This document shows, piece after piece, positions 1-12,229 of a stretch of DNA of 64,000 bases. The DNA is from Gnetum montanum (lineage: Eukaryota > Streptophyta > Gnetopsida > Gnetales > Gnetaceae): positions 432,987 through 496,986 of the forward strand of contig MNCI01024945.1 in assembly GCA_015680685.1 (NCBI GenBank). The letters run 5' to 3'. The position numbers and the translations under genes are program-made. The notes beneath the pieces are model-generated. The model searched no databases. It was given only the letters and a program-made list of their open reading frames with translations, and had not been told where the DNA came from. Position 1 is the stretch's first letter, and every line of letters begins with the position of its first letter.

Positions 1-949
1 TGTATCCCCCTTCAAATCGTGGCATATTTTTCATGTCTAAACGTTTGATCTGACTATCTTTTAAATACCTTGTGGGAATCCTTACAGCCTCCATTATGTT
101 AAGCATACTTCAGGTTGCGAGTAGGGCTTGGTCATGATCATCTCTTTCATGACACCTGTGATGTACTCATTTTTCCCTACTCTCCCTACGTTCATGTCCT
201 TGTCCTCTCTCTCGACTCTCTCTTCGAGGTCTCTTATTTTTCTTACCTTTATCCTCTCTGTTATGCTCTTTATGGTTGTGCTCAGAGGTGAAAGGAAAGG
301 GTGAGTGATGTCAAGAAGCGGAAGAAGAATGGGAACCATCGCCATGATAATGTTTCTTACCTTCTCTTCGGCTACTACGGCCTCGATCGTGGTGATGATC
401 TAAGTGACCATCCTTATCTTTTGTTGTTGTTCCTACTATAAACAGCTAGTGTTCAAGAGCATCAGAACCGGTGTGATGTATCGTTAATCATAGGTTCTGA
501 TACCCTACCTCCTCACTTTCGTTAAGAGGGGGAACATCTCTGATTTTGCTAAGGACATGCGGGCCTTTTCCCTTCAATAGGGTATATTGGCTCTTCTACC
601 TTGAGTCTCAAATATGTTCTGCTTATGTGGGATAGTAATCCCTTGAATCAAAGTCTTTCGCAACATATTCTACATAAAGTTCTGTCATGCCAATCTGTGC
701 TAAGCCATGGAGAAGCATGTTTGGGACAAATCAATCTGGAGGTAACACGATGTTATCTTGCAAATCTCTCCAGCACATCTATTCATCTTGATGGAGAATA
801 AAAGTAAAGTTGGGGATATACTCATCAGGATGAGTATATGTCATCTTATATTGTTGAGGCACTGGCTGATTTCAGCTATGTGTTTTATGTTGCCGACTGT
901 CTTGTGTATGATCTTTAGGTGGTGAGTTCCTCTTATGAGAAGAAGACAT
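1..949 (-). pseudogene. Athila-like gag, N-terminal part (TE1)
   Basis: Gag is the structural polyprotein that packages the element's RNA. The presumed start is the reverse-strand ATG at 949-947, followed by MSSSHKRNSPP, which parallels MSPSSYESASPP at the start of TE10 gag. A block encoding TYTHPDEYI matches VYIHPDEYI in TE10 and VYTHSDEYI in TE8. A Ser/His/Arg-rich stretch follows, then the PRFEGGY segment that opens the gag core at the window edge. Several stops and frame changes interrupt it. The 83-codon open frame at 94-345 lies in this region, but only its last third is in the gag frame. The rest of the gene is outside the window. Confidence 0.75.
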
Positions 950-1069
950 TGTTATCGGTGTGCTATTTCACCGTTATATAATTTTTATCTTGATTAACTT
1001 GAAGGTTTGTTTAGGCTCCCAACGATGTGAGTGATATCCTTTATGTTCTATTCAGTGCACAAACACTTA

Positions 1070-1089
1070 GTCCCCGGCAACGGTGCCAA
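1070..1089 (-). other. Primer-binding site, tRNA-Asp type (TE1)
   Basis: Read on the minus strand it is TTGGCACCGTTGCCGGGGAC, directly after the CA end of the LTR. Bases 2 to 19 differ at one position from the tRNA-Asp-complementary site known for Athila elements (TGGCGCCGTTGCCGGGGA). Minus-strand cDNA synthesis starts here. Confidence 0.85.
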
Positions 1090-1839
1090 TGATGAATGGC
1101 GAGGTACCCCTACACTCAACCATATGAAATGAGCATAGCATGTGCAATCTGGTCGAACTCTGCAGACTAAATGCCTACACACCCCATGGAACACTTGGGG
1201 TTAATCATTCGTTATCTTCCCTGACTTACTTGTGTTTGTCATGGTGTATGGTTAAGTAAGTCCAAGGTATATGATTTTTATAGTTTTTAATGTTTCTCTC
1301 CTATGCTATCGAGGTGAAGGTTTTAGAAACTAACTAACTTTAACTAATGACTAAGTCTAAATTAACTAGCGTCAGCATCTGTTCCCACTTACCGTACACA
1401 CCCTGAACTATGCAACCGTGGCTACCAAACGCTAATCGTTACTGGGATCACCACGTGTAATGCACGTGCTCGAAGTGGTCATATTGGGGCACTTAACTAG
1501 GAGGAAATGATGAGAGAATCAAATCATGATGAGCAAGAAATAACAGGTAATAAATAACAACTAATAAAATCCTATTCCATGCACTGCAAGGTTTATCCAC
1601 AAAGCTCGTCGTTATTGTCGTACACAACTTGCGTTCAGGTACAATGTTGCTTAAATAAAGATCCGTTCACTTGGGGACTCCTACTGTGGGCACATGGAAA
1701 ATATTTTATCTCTAGAGTGATCAATTTGCCAAATTTTCCCTACTCTTAGCCTAGGATCGGAAATAATGGAAGTGCCACCTCTTATTTATAGATATGGCGG
1801 TGGACCGCGATATCACGTACGCGATTTCGTGGCTCATAT
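1090..1839 (-). repeat. 5' LTR of TE1
   Basis: The right end (minus-strand start) reads TATGAGCCACGAAATC, matching TGATGAGCC of TE10. The left end reads CATTCATCA just before the primer-binding site. Length is about 750 bp against 838 and 824 bp for TE10. Its interior aligns by eye with TE10 throughout the promoter and the conserved GGTAACC / AATCCCAGTA blocks. The first base pair of the LTR is uncertain by a few bases. Confidence 0.8.
1783..1790 (-). promoter_or_regulatory. TATA box in TE1 LTR
   Basis: TATAAATA on the minus strand within CTATAAATAAGAGGTGG, the same context as the TATA boxes of TE10 at 54574 and 63242. It would drive the element's genomic RNA toward base 1. Confidence 0.6.
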
Positions 1840-4636
1840 GAATCACTTCTCATCACCAAGAAAACTTTTAGGAAAAGTAGTAGATATGCTTAAACAAGAT
1901 GTAGAAAGGTATAAAATTGAAAATTAAATAAAACATAAATTACTAAGCTAATAGACCCTTATGTACAAAACCTAACCTCTTCACTAAGTGAAATAGTTCT
2001 TAGGTCATAATGCCCAAGCAAAAATTTTATACTAACCAAATGTTAATATCATAGAAGAAAGAATAATATGATATGTTAAATAATATTGAGGTGTTGGGCA
2101 ACTATTATTTTAAAAATAGAATAAATTATCCAAATTCAAATTAATGTTAAATCATAAAAAATTAATAAATAAAAGTAAAGTTCGGCTTATAGTAATGATA
2201 GGTAAGTACAAAATCCACATAGCAAATCAAAGAACATTACTAAGTACAAAATATTAGTTGAACATGAAACCTTAAAAAAATAAATCAAACTAACCAAACT
2301 CAATAAATAATAGCAAACTTCTAAAATTCTAATTAAGAATTAGCTTTTCCATCTATATTATTATCATAAATATCTATATCACTTAACATGAAAAAACAAA
2401 GGGAAAGTTAGTCCAAAAATCAAGAAGATAAAATCAATCATAAGTATTGCCTTAATGATTTGGAATTAGGAATTACATAGTTAGATATCTATGCTTAAGG
2501 CTTATTGCATCCAAATAATTACTACCAACTAATGGAACAAACACTAAATCATTAAATAAATAATAGTATATTGCTAAATATAATTAAATCTAATTGCATC
2601 ATCACCCAACCCTAAATTTGTTGAATCTTAGAACCAAAATCTCAGTGTTAAAATGTCAAAATTAAGATGAATAAATTTTATGTGCAAAAATATTTATCCA
2701 ATGCCAAAATCAAACAAAATATTCTTTTAGGACTTATATACATTTCTTCAATCTAGTACTACTACAAATTAATATTGTCTTAGTCTTTATCATCATCAAG
2801 GATTGAGGAGCCCTAAGTCCTTTATATTACCCCTTAATGTAATGTTGGTTAAATGCCAAGGAGACATGGACTTTACGATTGCAAATAGAAAAATGTTCAT
2901 TAACTTTTAAGGGTTTCTTTAAAATTAACCAAGCTCTTCCTCCATGCTAGCTCCACTAAATAAAATAAATAAAGCTGAACTAATAAATAAATTATCAATA
3001 TTCCTAATTTGATAAAAAATATTAGTAAAAAAATAAATTCATAAATCATAACCTACGACAATGAAAAAATATAATTTTTGAACCATAAGTTTCATAATAT
3101 GAAAATTGTTGATGAGTCCTAATTCTCAAAAAATGTCAAATAGTTAATGATGAAACCCTAGCAAATTTTAATTGTGTTTTCTCCTTTTTGTTTCTTTATT
3201 TAACAAACAAATCAAAGCTATGTTGTGAGCATTGAAACTTCAAGAGTAGAATCTTAATGGTCAAAATGATCCATTTTCACTATATCTCATGTCGGGGTTT
3301 CTATAACATTGCATGAATAATGTTGTGAATTGTGGTACTATCCCCAACATAAGTTGCAATGGCCATATACTCACTAGAAAGCATCTCGAGATCTGTATCA
3401 CCATGGAAAAAATAATTACCTTTTACACATTGTTCTTTATAGAAGAAATTATGTTGAAATGCCTAAATTAGTCCAAAATCCTAGCAAACGAGTGCAAAAA
3501 TTTGACAAAATTAAATAGAACTTGATTTAGATCCAAACTATATAAAATTCATAATGAAGCATCCTTATGAGAATACATGATAAATCTAAGTCTAAATTGT
3601 AGAAATATGAATTATAAATTCTAGATCATATAATTCCAAACCAAAATTATACATTACCAAAAAAAATCGAAAGATACAAAACACAAGCATTGTAAAAGAT
3701 TTCTTACTTGAATAAAAGTGCTTCTAACAGAAACCCTCACATGGTTGAGATCTTCTAAATAGACTCTAAACACTAAGTGGAGGCAAAGGTTAATGATCAA
3801 ATTTAAATAAAATCTATGATGGAAATCTAAAACGGAAACTACTTACATAGATCCAAAAGTTTGTATAGGCTTGGCTGGCTATGATTTCTTTTCTATTGAA
3901 TAGGATTTCCTTCTCTGGCTCTATCTTCTAAATATGAGTAAAGCAAATGGATGATTTCTAATGGAAAGATTATCAGGTATTTATATTAACAAGGGAATGC
4001 TAAGGTTAAATCAAGAGTAACTGATAAATAGGCAACTACAACTTAGAAAAAAAGCAATTAACCCAAATTTCTAAAATTAAAAAAACATATTATTTATAAA
4101 AGGGACTATACCCTAACTCTAGTTTACTAGGGTACTTCTAGGCACTACCTAACAACTTTGTCTTTCCCAAATACTAACCAAAAATCTAAGATCCAAAACC
4201 AAATTATAACTAGCTAGGGGACTATCTAATGCTACCATTCTAAAAATTAAACTCAAATACACATTAATTAATTTTCAAATAATTACAAAGACATGTTAAA
4301 TATATAGCAAAAAAAGCATGCCATATGCTAGATGTAGAATCTCATGTGTTAATGTTCCATCTAGTATTTGATACCTACATACTCAAAACTTCAATGAAAT
4401 GGTTAGTGCATATATGCTTAAAATAAATTAAATTAAAATACCAAAATATAATTATAAAAGTAATTACAAGATACATAGCTTAACTATGTAAATAAGTCCA
4501 ACTATATACATCATCATCAAAGCACATTCAAAGTAGAGGGTACAAGTATAAAGTTAAGGCTAAATAGATAATACATCAAAGATTTAAATCACATATGTAC
4601 CAATTGAGAAGTAATATCTAGAATAGGGATGTTATA
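1840..4636 (-). repeat. 3' LTR of TE2 (partial), no coding content
   Basis: This is AT-rich sequence of about 2.8 kb following the TE2 polypurine tract on the minus strand. Tekay-clade LTRs are often 2-4 kb long, so the length fits. No second copy lies in the window to confirm the left boundary, and I see no open frame or other signal in it. It may include unrelated sequence near TE1. Confidence 0.45.
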
Positions 4637-4650
4637 CTTTTTCCCCTTCA
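4637..4650 (-). other. Polypurine tract of TE2
   Basis: Minus-strand TGAAGGGGAAAAAG sits immediately before the LTR start. This is the plus-strand primer site for reverse transcription. Confidence 0.6.
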
Positions 4651-4659
4651 AAATATTTC

Positions 4660-6108
4660 TATTGGAAGATCTCAAGGTAAATGATAAATAAGTCCTTTCC
4701 ACTTTTCAAATTACTTCTTGTGCATCATGTATTTTCCAAATGATTTTAATGATAGAAATTACTTTGATTCTCAATCATCTCTGCACTCTATCCATAATCT
4801 TAATAAGCTGCTCTACATAATTGACATCATGTTAAACCTGCACATATTTTTATTCTATCACATGGCTAAGATTTTAAATGTACTTCCTTAACATAAAAAT
4901 GTAAAATACACCGTGAATAGATTGTAACTGCGATAGAACATTAATACGATATGCAACTTCTATAATTTTTTTAAAAATTGGAAGGGGAATAACGTAGTGA
5001 GGTGTTAATTTTCCTCTTCTTTCAAATTTAATAATTTCTTTTAAAGGTAAAATTTTAAGAAAAACTTGATCTTTAATAATGAATTTCAAAGGTATTCTCA
5101 TATTGTTGGCTTACTTTATGAATCTATCTTGTACTATTGGATGCCTATCTCTTATAGTTTTGATATGATTTATTAGTTCTTTAATGATATATGTCCTAGT
5201 TTCTTATCTATGCTCTATATAATCCCATCATAGAGGTATACGATAAAGTCTACCATTTAACAATTCATATGACATTATCCTTAAATTTACTTGATAACTA
5301 TTTCTGTAAGCAAATTTTACCAATGGAAGAACTCTATCCCAACTGTCCTTGTATTCTAAAGAACAATCTCTAAGCATATTCTTTAAAATTTAGTTAGTTG
5401 TTTCTATCTAAATATTTATCTACGAATGATAAGATAATTGAATCTTCATAAATGATAAGATAATTTGAGATTCAACTTGATACCCATACTATCCTAAAAA
5501 TATTTTTAGAATCTAAAATTGAACTTTGGATATTTGCTAAACACAATCTTAATTAGAACATCATGAAGTTTAGCAATCTTTGATAGAAATAACCAAGTGA
5601 TCTTTTCAGCATTATTTGTTACTTTTGTAGCTCAGAAATGATTATTTGATCCAAAGGTTAATGAACATTAAAATGAAGTTCTTCACACTCTTATTTCCTA
5701 GTAATCATGTAATAAAATCCATGACAGTGGCTTCCCACATTCATTCTAAAATAGTGTGTGAGAGGAGATATCCACTAGGTCTCTAATGCTCTATTTTAAC
5801 CTATTGATACACCAACCATTTAGCCATGAAGTCACCTAGATATTTCTTCATTCCTAATCACACATAATACTTCCTAATATTTTGGTACATCTTATTACTA
5901 TCCAAATGAATCTAATGCCTACTCAAGTGGACTTTCTCAAATAGTTTCTATCTAACTATTTCTGGAACATAAATTTTATCCTTAAACTTCATCAAGCTTG
6001 AACTATCCACTATAAATAATAGATTCCCTATTGGAAGTACTTATAGATTTTTCTAGTATTAAGGGTATGAGTTATTGAGAGATTATCTCATTCCTTAGTG
6101 TAGCTAAG
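4660..6108 (-). pseudogene. Chromovirus integrase plus chromodomain (TE2), decayed
   Basis: The product would insert the element's cDNA, with the chromodomain steering it to heterochromatin. Reading the minus strand: a decayed zinc-binding region and core (NKMYQ, then MDF near 5700), then the C-terminal core segment SWDRVLPLVKFAYRNSYQ near 5300, then DQVFLKILPL near 5055, KLTPHY and MLRKYI (4874-5101), and last a chromodomain-like stretch reading VISIIKIIWKIHD near 4750. This order is that of Tekay/Del polyproteins. Many in-frame stops, mostly TAG and TAA, and several frameshifts interrupt it. The upstream side is cut by TE3. Clade assignment rests on recalled family motifs. Confidence 0.75.
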
Positions 6109-7031
6109 TGATGAGTGGCAAGTATCTCCTACACCTGACCATATGAATCATAAGCATTCACTAGAAATCTAGTCAAATTCCATAGACTTAGTTATCCAAG
6201 TTGCCCATATTCTAAAGTAGTGAATCATGTACCTATAAAGTCATTGTCTTCTTAACTCAAACTTATGTTTTATCAATACGTATGGTTAAGACATATGATG
6301 TATATTTTTATAATTATTTTAATATATTTTTATCCTAATAGCAAGATGATTGAATAGATGTTTAATAATTAATTATCTAATTAATTAAATAATCTAGTAA
6401 CTAAAGATCATAACATGGAGTAAATATTCACGCTTACTATACACAGCCAAAACTAGTCTTAACACTACTAGGTTACCAAGTGGCTATTATTGGGCATACC
6501 AAATATCCACTATTAGGATTACAAAGCATTAACATGTTATGCTAGAAATGGTCATACTCAAGTGTCTATGATTAATAACATTAATTATTTAATTAAAGAT
6601 AGTACTGAAAAGTGTAAGTAAAGTAAATAATAGAAAAGTAAAATTAAGGTACTCTAAGTGCTGCAATGGATGTTAGAAATCTCAATTTTATTGTCATTGT
6701 GCTAATGTGTTCAGATACATAGACACTCAAATAAAACTTCATAAAATCTCTTAGATCCATATTGTGGGCACTCAGAAGAAGAAATAATCTAACTCTAGAG
6801 AAAAGAAATTGCATGAGTTCAACTAAGACTATAACTGAAAAGTGCTATAAATGCAAGGGATGCCCACACTTATATTGTCAATGACTACATCAACATCAAC
6901 ATACCTGTGTCAACACATCCTACCATGCATCAATGGTGATACATGGATGAGGCTACATCAATGAGGATACATCGACTAGGCTACATTAATGGGGATGCAT
7001 CAATGCAACCTACATTTATGATATCTCATCA
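6109..7031 (-). repeat. 3' LTR of TE3
   Basis: The minus-strand start TGATGAGATATC is at 7031 and the end CTCATCA is at 6109, giving 923 bp. Just upstream, AGGATGAGTTCTCAATTAG parallels the sequence before TE8's 3' LTR. A TATA-like ATATAAGTG lies near 6870. The GTTACC / GGCTATTATTGG block (about 6470) has its partner at about 19970 in the other LTR. Confidence 0.75.
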
Positions 7032-7259
7032 TGCCATAATGACTAATTGAGAACTCATCCTAAAGTGAATAGGATTAGGATATAGTTTCTTATAAAATTA
7101 GAGGGTATGGAATTTATTAACTGAAAAATAGACAAAGTAACTTTTAACCAACTTTGAGTGCCAAATTATACATTATTACAAAAATTACTATCAATTACAA
7201 CAAAATTGAACTCTTTAAAAAATTTAACAGCTACTTGTAGGATAGCCCATGATATGATG

Positions 7260-9720
7260 GAGTCTCAAATAGTGCCCAGAGGTAAATGCTCCTCATCTTG
7301 TCTCAGTGATGGTTAAGATTAAGGTTGGTCTACTATTACCAGTGCTTCTATTGGAAGCTTAAAAGCATCTAGAAGTACTTGCATTCTTTTTTCTTTACTT
7401 CGTAGGTCATACATTGTCCATGCATCTTCATTGATGTGGGCTATTGCAGGAATATTTCAAGGGCATAACAATGAAAGAAATAGTTCCTTTGTGTTAACAA
7501 ACTAGGATGTAAAGGCTTTACTCTTAATGTCAAATGTCCTTTTAAGGTTTTGAAGCTCTTGGTAGTCATTCATCCTCTTTACTAGGTTCTCAACAACAAA
7601 CCATTAGTCAATGAATCTACTTCTTAGAACTTCAAACTACGCATTGGCTATCTCCAACTTATATTTCATCTCTTTATGGAGCTTGAATTTTGCTTCATAG
7701 AGAGGGTGGGAATTGGTCATATTCTTTTCACTTTTGACCTTGGCCTTCCCGTTATCAACATCACCAAGTCTATGTAATGGAAGCTTATAAGCTCTATGTA
7801 CTCCATCATCTCTTCAATCTAAAGCACCTTTAGGTAGATTTCTAGCATGTTAAATATATTTAATCCAAAAAATATGGAATTCCATAAATCATGTCTTTGT
7901 TAGAGTTTCTATAGGATCTCATTCATTTCATTATTTTTCAACTATATTTCCTTTTCATTAACTTCCTTAAGGAGCCCAACCTAGTCCATATAGTAATTTT
8001 TTACATACTTAAACCTTAAGGCTTTGTTTTCCCATGTGACTACCTTGATTGTAGTCTTTTGATGAAGAGCTTGAACTTCCTCCATTGAGAGATTATGATT
8101 ATATGCTACAAACCTCCTTAGATCTAGGTTTATCCTAGTAATATACTCCTATTGTTGGTGTATCAATTCAACCAACTCATCCTTTTGTTACTAAATATTA
8201 TACAAGTGGTGATTATTCTTTGTGAGGATCAAGTTCTCCTTCTAGACTTTTGATAGGGCCTTGTCAATGTTGAAATCCATAGCTACAAGGACACATCGAA
8301 GATCATGGTCTTATTTGCATTCTTGGCCTCTTGAATTCTTTATTGAAGTGGTTGAAAAGCTCATCCTTGATAAGCTATGGATTGAGAATTATAGGGTTGC
8401 GGATATGGGCACATAAACTAGCAGCTTAGATGATAAACCACCAATTGGTTGTAGTGTTCTTCTCTAGTTGTGCATTGGTAATAAGTAGTTTTCCTTTTTT
8501 CTCAAGAAATTGTGACTAGTTTACAATGATCTCATATACAAGATCAAAGATCTCTAAAAGTAGTTTTCTAATTCAAACTAATATTTACAACATCACATGT
8601 TGGGTAAAGCTCATCTGATCACTCCCTACTTCTATGGATAGGAAAATGTTTGTCATCCTATCAATGTTAGATATTGGTACTACAAGAGCATTTAGGGCTT
8701 TACTAATCCTATCAACCACCACCTCCATTTTCATCTCTTGGTCTTTGTGCTCCATGTCCAAAATAGTTATCCCCTTGTCTTCCTATAACATGATAGAGAA
8801 GATCATAAAATTTATTAAAATTTCAATGATTATTTATCCAAGTATAAACACTATACCATCCTTAATAATAGGACTAGGCCTTGTAGACACTTGGTTCCTT
8901 TGAGCTAAGAATAGTGGGGCAGTCTCACTATCTAGCCAGGTAATGGTCCTTGTACCTTATTTAAGTGGCTCATGATTGATTTGTAGACAAATAATTCTCC
9001 ACCACTTGTAGAGCTTTTTTGTTATTGAAGCTACTTCTTCCAAAGTTTTCAAAGTCTTTTGGTAGCTACATGCATCTCTAATATAGCCTTTGGGGCTATA
9101 GGTGGTGATGGTGGCTACTTTTCTTCTTGCAACATGGTTGGTTCTTTATCTTTTATCATTTTTTGCTATGATGCAATAGAAGCATGGTGGACCATATCAT
9201 TTTATTAGTAAGCTATGTCTCTCCTTTTTTACACTTTGTAAATGAGGCATGAAAAAAGAAGGGTCTTCATTCCCTTTTATTTTTCTTGAATTTTTTTTTT
9301 AGGAAAATAAGTTAAGGAAGATTGATTCAGAATTTCCTACATAAAGTAGCACATGCCCTGGTAAAAAAGGCTATCATCTTGCTAGGCCTCATCATTGGAT
9401 TTAGGTGGTAGGCCACAATCTTGAAGTATGCATGCTTTGCCTTAATGAAGATACTATACTCCTTGTGGTATACTCTATACTATCACTAGATCCATTTCTT
9501 ATTGGATTATAGGTTGGCCTATGTTGAGATCTCAATTGATTTGGCCCCTATGTTAAGCAACCTAAGGAACTCTGTAATGACCTCAACTAAGTATGAGATG
9601 GTGATGTCCTTAATTTTCACCAACATAGCTTCTTTTTAGTTGTTCGAAAACAGGTAACTCCGCCCATGTGTCATTATTCACTACTAAACATAATAGGACA
9701 TGTGGAAGATCCCTGAAGTT
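7260..9720 (-). pseudogene. 3' ORF (ORF3) of TE3, function unknown
   Basis: This is a decayed frame after the integrase stub, homologous to the 3' ORF of TE8. An N-terminal block (9636-9335) holds VKIKDITISY and AYHLNPMMRP; TE8 has MKIKDISVSY and the identical AYHLNPMMRP. A C-terminal block (7690-7335) holds KLEIANA, VENLVKRMNDY, AWTMYDLRSK and LLDAFKLPI; TE8 has KLEIGNA, AKNLSKRINDY, AWIMYDLWSK and LLDAFHLPI. The position between integrase and 3' LTR is that of the so-called env-like ORF of Athila elements. I see no signal peptide or membrane segment to support an envelope role. It may relate to the 'putative plant transposon protein' family, but I could not check this. Confidence 0.6.
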
Positions 9721-9734
9721 ATGTACAAACCTAT

Positions 9735-9960
9735 ATGTCCATGGCTCTAGGTCCTATATGTCCCCCACATATGCCTTCATGAACTTTCTCAAGGACTATG
9801 TCAGCTTTGGTTTTATCCAAGCACACTAACAATATGCCATCATAGGATCATTGACATAGTGTGTTATCATCTAAAATGACATACTATTTTGATCTTTTAA
9901 GTAAAATAACCTTTTGAGAAGTAGTTAGGCCTATGGAGATTCACCATGAGTTAGGTAAAA
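9735..9960 (-). pseudogene. Integrase N-terminal stub (TE3)
   Basis: The minus strand encodes SYDGILLVCLDK followed by VLEKVHEGICGGHIG, the start of the zinc-binding H2C2 region of Ty3/gypsy integrases. The frame breaks at once, and the next recognisable sequence is ORF3 at about 9700. Nearly all of the integrase, including the catalytic core, is therefore missing. This junction is where the Tat-type and Athila-type halves of TE3 meet. Confidence 0.65.
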
Positions 9961-10179
9961 CTTGATATTGTCATACCACTCCTTTTGAGGAGTGGTGTTG
10001 ATGGAGGCTATAGAGATACCTTCAGTGTTCTATGTAATGGGAATATCATAGTTCATGGTTAATGAAAGTAACTTGCTAATCATATCAGGCATCACACTTA
10101 GGGCTAAGGTTACAATGGCACTACTTAACATGTTCTTGGTTCAAGGTAAATGTTGGATACCAATGTCTATAAACAATTA

Positions 10180-10910
10180 TACAAGTTCCTTAACTAGATT
10201 ATAATAAGGTTATAATGGTTGGCTTTACAAGCATAAATATCCATTACTTGGTTAACCAAAAGTTATGAATCACCATTTATCATTAGGAATTTGATTCCTC
10301 AGTCATGAGCTACCATCATTCCTCTGATTAACCCTTCATACTCCACCACATGGTTGGTACTTAGGAACTAAAAATGCCAAGTGAAGAAGTGGATTACACC
10401 AAATGGTGATGTTATGATGGTAGTAGCACTAGCCCCATGGGCAATTGAAGCTCTATCAAAGTGCATAAGTCCCTCATAGTCCTTGGGTACTTTGCTAAAA
10501 ATGTTGACATGTTCATCAAGGATTTTAGGATCAATGACTACATGGTCTTCCACTAGGGAAATGGTAGGTTGTGCATCTATATCTTGACATTTTGTTAAGT
10601 CTTGGGAGATGTAATGTAGGTCAAAATCAACCATTATGGTATATGGCTACTTTCATAAATATTGGTGGTTATGGCTCTAAGAATATTGTCCTTGAAAATG
10701 AGATTGACTTGGCTACTAAAGACGTAATGTCTCCACTTCTTTAATGAGAAGAGTAGGGTTAGAAAATACTTCTCTACTTTGGTGTATTGGGTCTCATAGG
10801 AAATTAATGCATGACTTAGGTAGTATACTAACAACTCTTCTCTATCAGCTCATTTCTAACAGAGTAAAGAGGGAATGGATGTGTCAGAGATAGTAAGGTA
10901 AATGTACAAA
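10180..10910 (-). pseudogene. RNase H and second (archaeal-type) RNase H of TE3
   Basis: These domains degrade the RNA strand of the RNA-DNA hybrid. First domain (about 10910-10560): PLYIYLTISDTS, LVYYLSHALISYETQY, WRHYVF, FDLHYI. Second domain (about 10480-10180): MHFDRASIAHGAS, NHVVEYEGLI, GIKFLMINGDS. A tandem second RNase H with a FDGAS-like start and an N-x-EYE-like motif is the hallmark of the Tat/Ogre lineage. In this copy the first domain's active site is eroded and stops interrupt both. Confidence 0.75.
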
Positions 10911-12170
10911 GGTGTATCCTTTTGTTGTGAATAGACTATGGGTAGTTGTGCCAACTCTTGCTGAAGGTTTTCAAAGGCTTCTTGACATTGACTCATCCAC
11001 CTATAGTGAACTCCTTTCATAAGAAAGTGTTGCATGCGTTGCAACTTATTTGTAAGCCTAGCAATGAACCCACAGATAAATTGTACCCTACCTTATAGTT
11101 CCTAAATATTCTTAAGGTTAGTTTATACTACCAAGTTGGATATAGCTTTAACCTTATCAAGATTGATGCATATCCCTACTTCAGATACTATAAAGCCAAT
11201 CATCTTACTAATTTTGACACTGAAGACACACTTCTTGGGGTTAAGCCTAAGCTCACACTTGAGATATCATTTCAACACAAGGTCAAGGTCATGTGCATGA
11301 TCATTGGCCATTTTTAATTTAATAGCTATGTCTTCCATGTAGTCATTAAGTAACCCTAGCATGTAATCACTAAAGATATATGTCATTACTCATTGATAGG
11401 TTATGTCTATATTATTTAGATTAAATAACATCATGGTGTATCAAATGTTTTCCCAAGGGATCATGAAGGTCATACAAAGTTTATGATTTAGGTGAATCCT
11501 AACTTGGTTGTATCCCAAGAAATCATCCATGAAGGATAAATAGAAATGTCCAACTATAGTATCAATAGGTTGGTCAATACTAGGCAAAGGAAATTCATCT
11601 TTGATGGTTTCCTTATTCAAATCCCAAAAATCAATACAAATATGTATGTTCCCATTTTTCTTAGGGACTATCACTATGTTTGACATTCATATGGTGTAAT
11701 TGAAAACTCAAATGACATTGGCTTGATATAGTTTCATGATTTCATCATGAACTACTAGGGGTAAATTTTGTCTAATCTTGCAAACCTTTTTCTTAACTAG
11801 CTTGATACTATGGTCAAGTATGATTTTATGTTGCATTAGGCATGGGTCAAGATCTAGAATATCTTCATATGATTGGGCAAAGGCCTTAATGTTGTTTTGG
11901 AGGACCTTGGTGATGTCTTAAGCTTGTTGAGGTTCTCGTAAGGAACTTAGTTTGAGTGTTTTCTCTTCGTCACTATGTGTCATGCCAAGATTGTCAACTA
12001 GAGAGTCTTCCATAATGTCATCAATCTCAACGTAAAGGATCTTAACTAGGTGTTTTTACCACTCAAGAGGTTTCTCTATCGATACTATGTGATCAGCTGG
12101 GCTCTTAGGCTCAAGATCTAAGTAATTAAGGTTAATGAATCATTCAATATCACCATGAGGACAATTTAGG
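10911..12170 (-). pseudogene. Reverse transcriptase of TE3 (Tat-type)
   Basis: Reading the minus strand from 12170: an N-terminal extension with FAQSYEDILDLDP (as in FAWSYKDMPGLDP of Tat elements); then IVIVPKKNG, ICIDFWDLNKETIKDEFPLP and FMDDFLGYNQV (11686-11441); the YxDD box decayed to YMED (11341-11330); LNPKKCVF and IGFIVSEVGI; thumb region to RMQHFLMKG. The DLNK and LNPKKC signatures are Tat-like and differ from the RT of TE8 and TE10. Asp-to-Glu in the catalytic pair and many stops make it inactive. Confidence 0.8.
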
Positions 12171-12229
12171 CTCAAAGGTAAACTAAATTGCTCCTAGGTG
12201 TTCATAGTCCAATCCTACATATCAACCAT

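Larger units (their letters stand above)
1..1839 (-). mobile_element. TE1: Athila-like LTR retrotransposon, 5' end only
   Basis: The reverse strand carries, in order, an LTR, a tRNA-Asp-type primer-binding site and the first part of gag, and then leaves the window at base 1. It matches TE10 (LTR at 54477 and the start of gag) collinearly: base 1 corresponds to about 56471 of TE10. Its primer-binding site is the least decayed of the set. It abuts the LTR of TE2, so it probably inserted there, but only one flank is visible. Confidence 0.85.
1840..6108 (-). mobile_element. TE2: Tekay/Del-like chromovirus, 3' end
   Basis: The minus strand holds an integrase with chromodomain, then a polypurine tract, then a long LTR starting TATAACATCCC (the family usually starts TGTAACACCCC). 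The 5' half is not adjacent: TE3 abuts at 6109, and I could not find the missing RT beyond TE3's other end. TE1 cuts off the LTR on the left. Confidence 0.7.
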
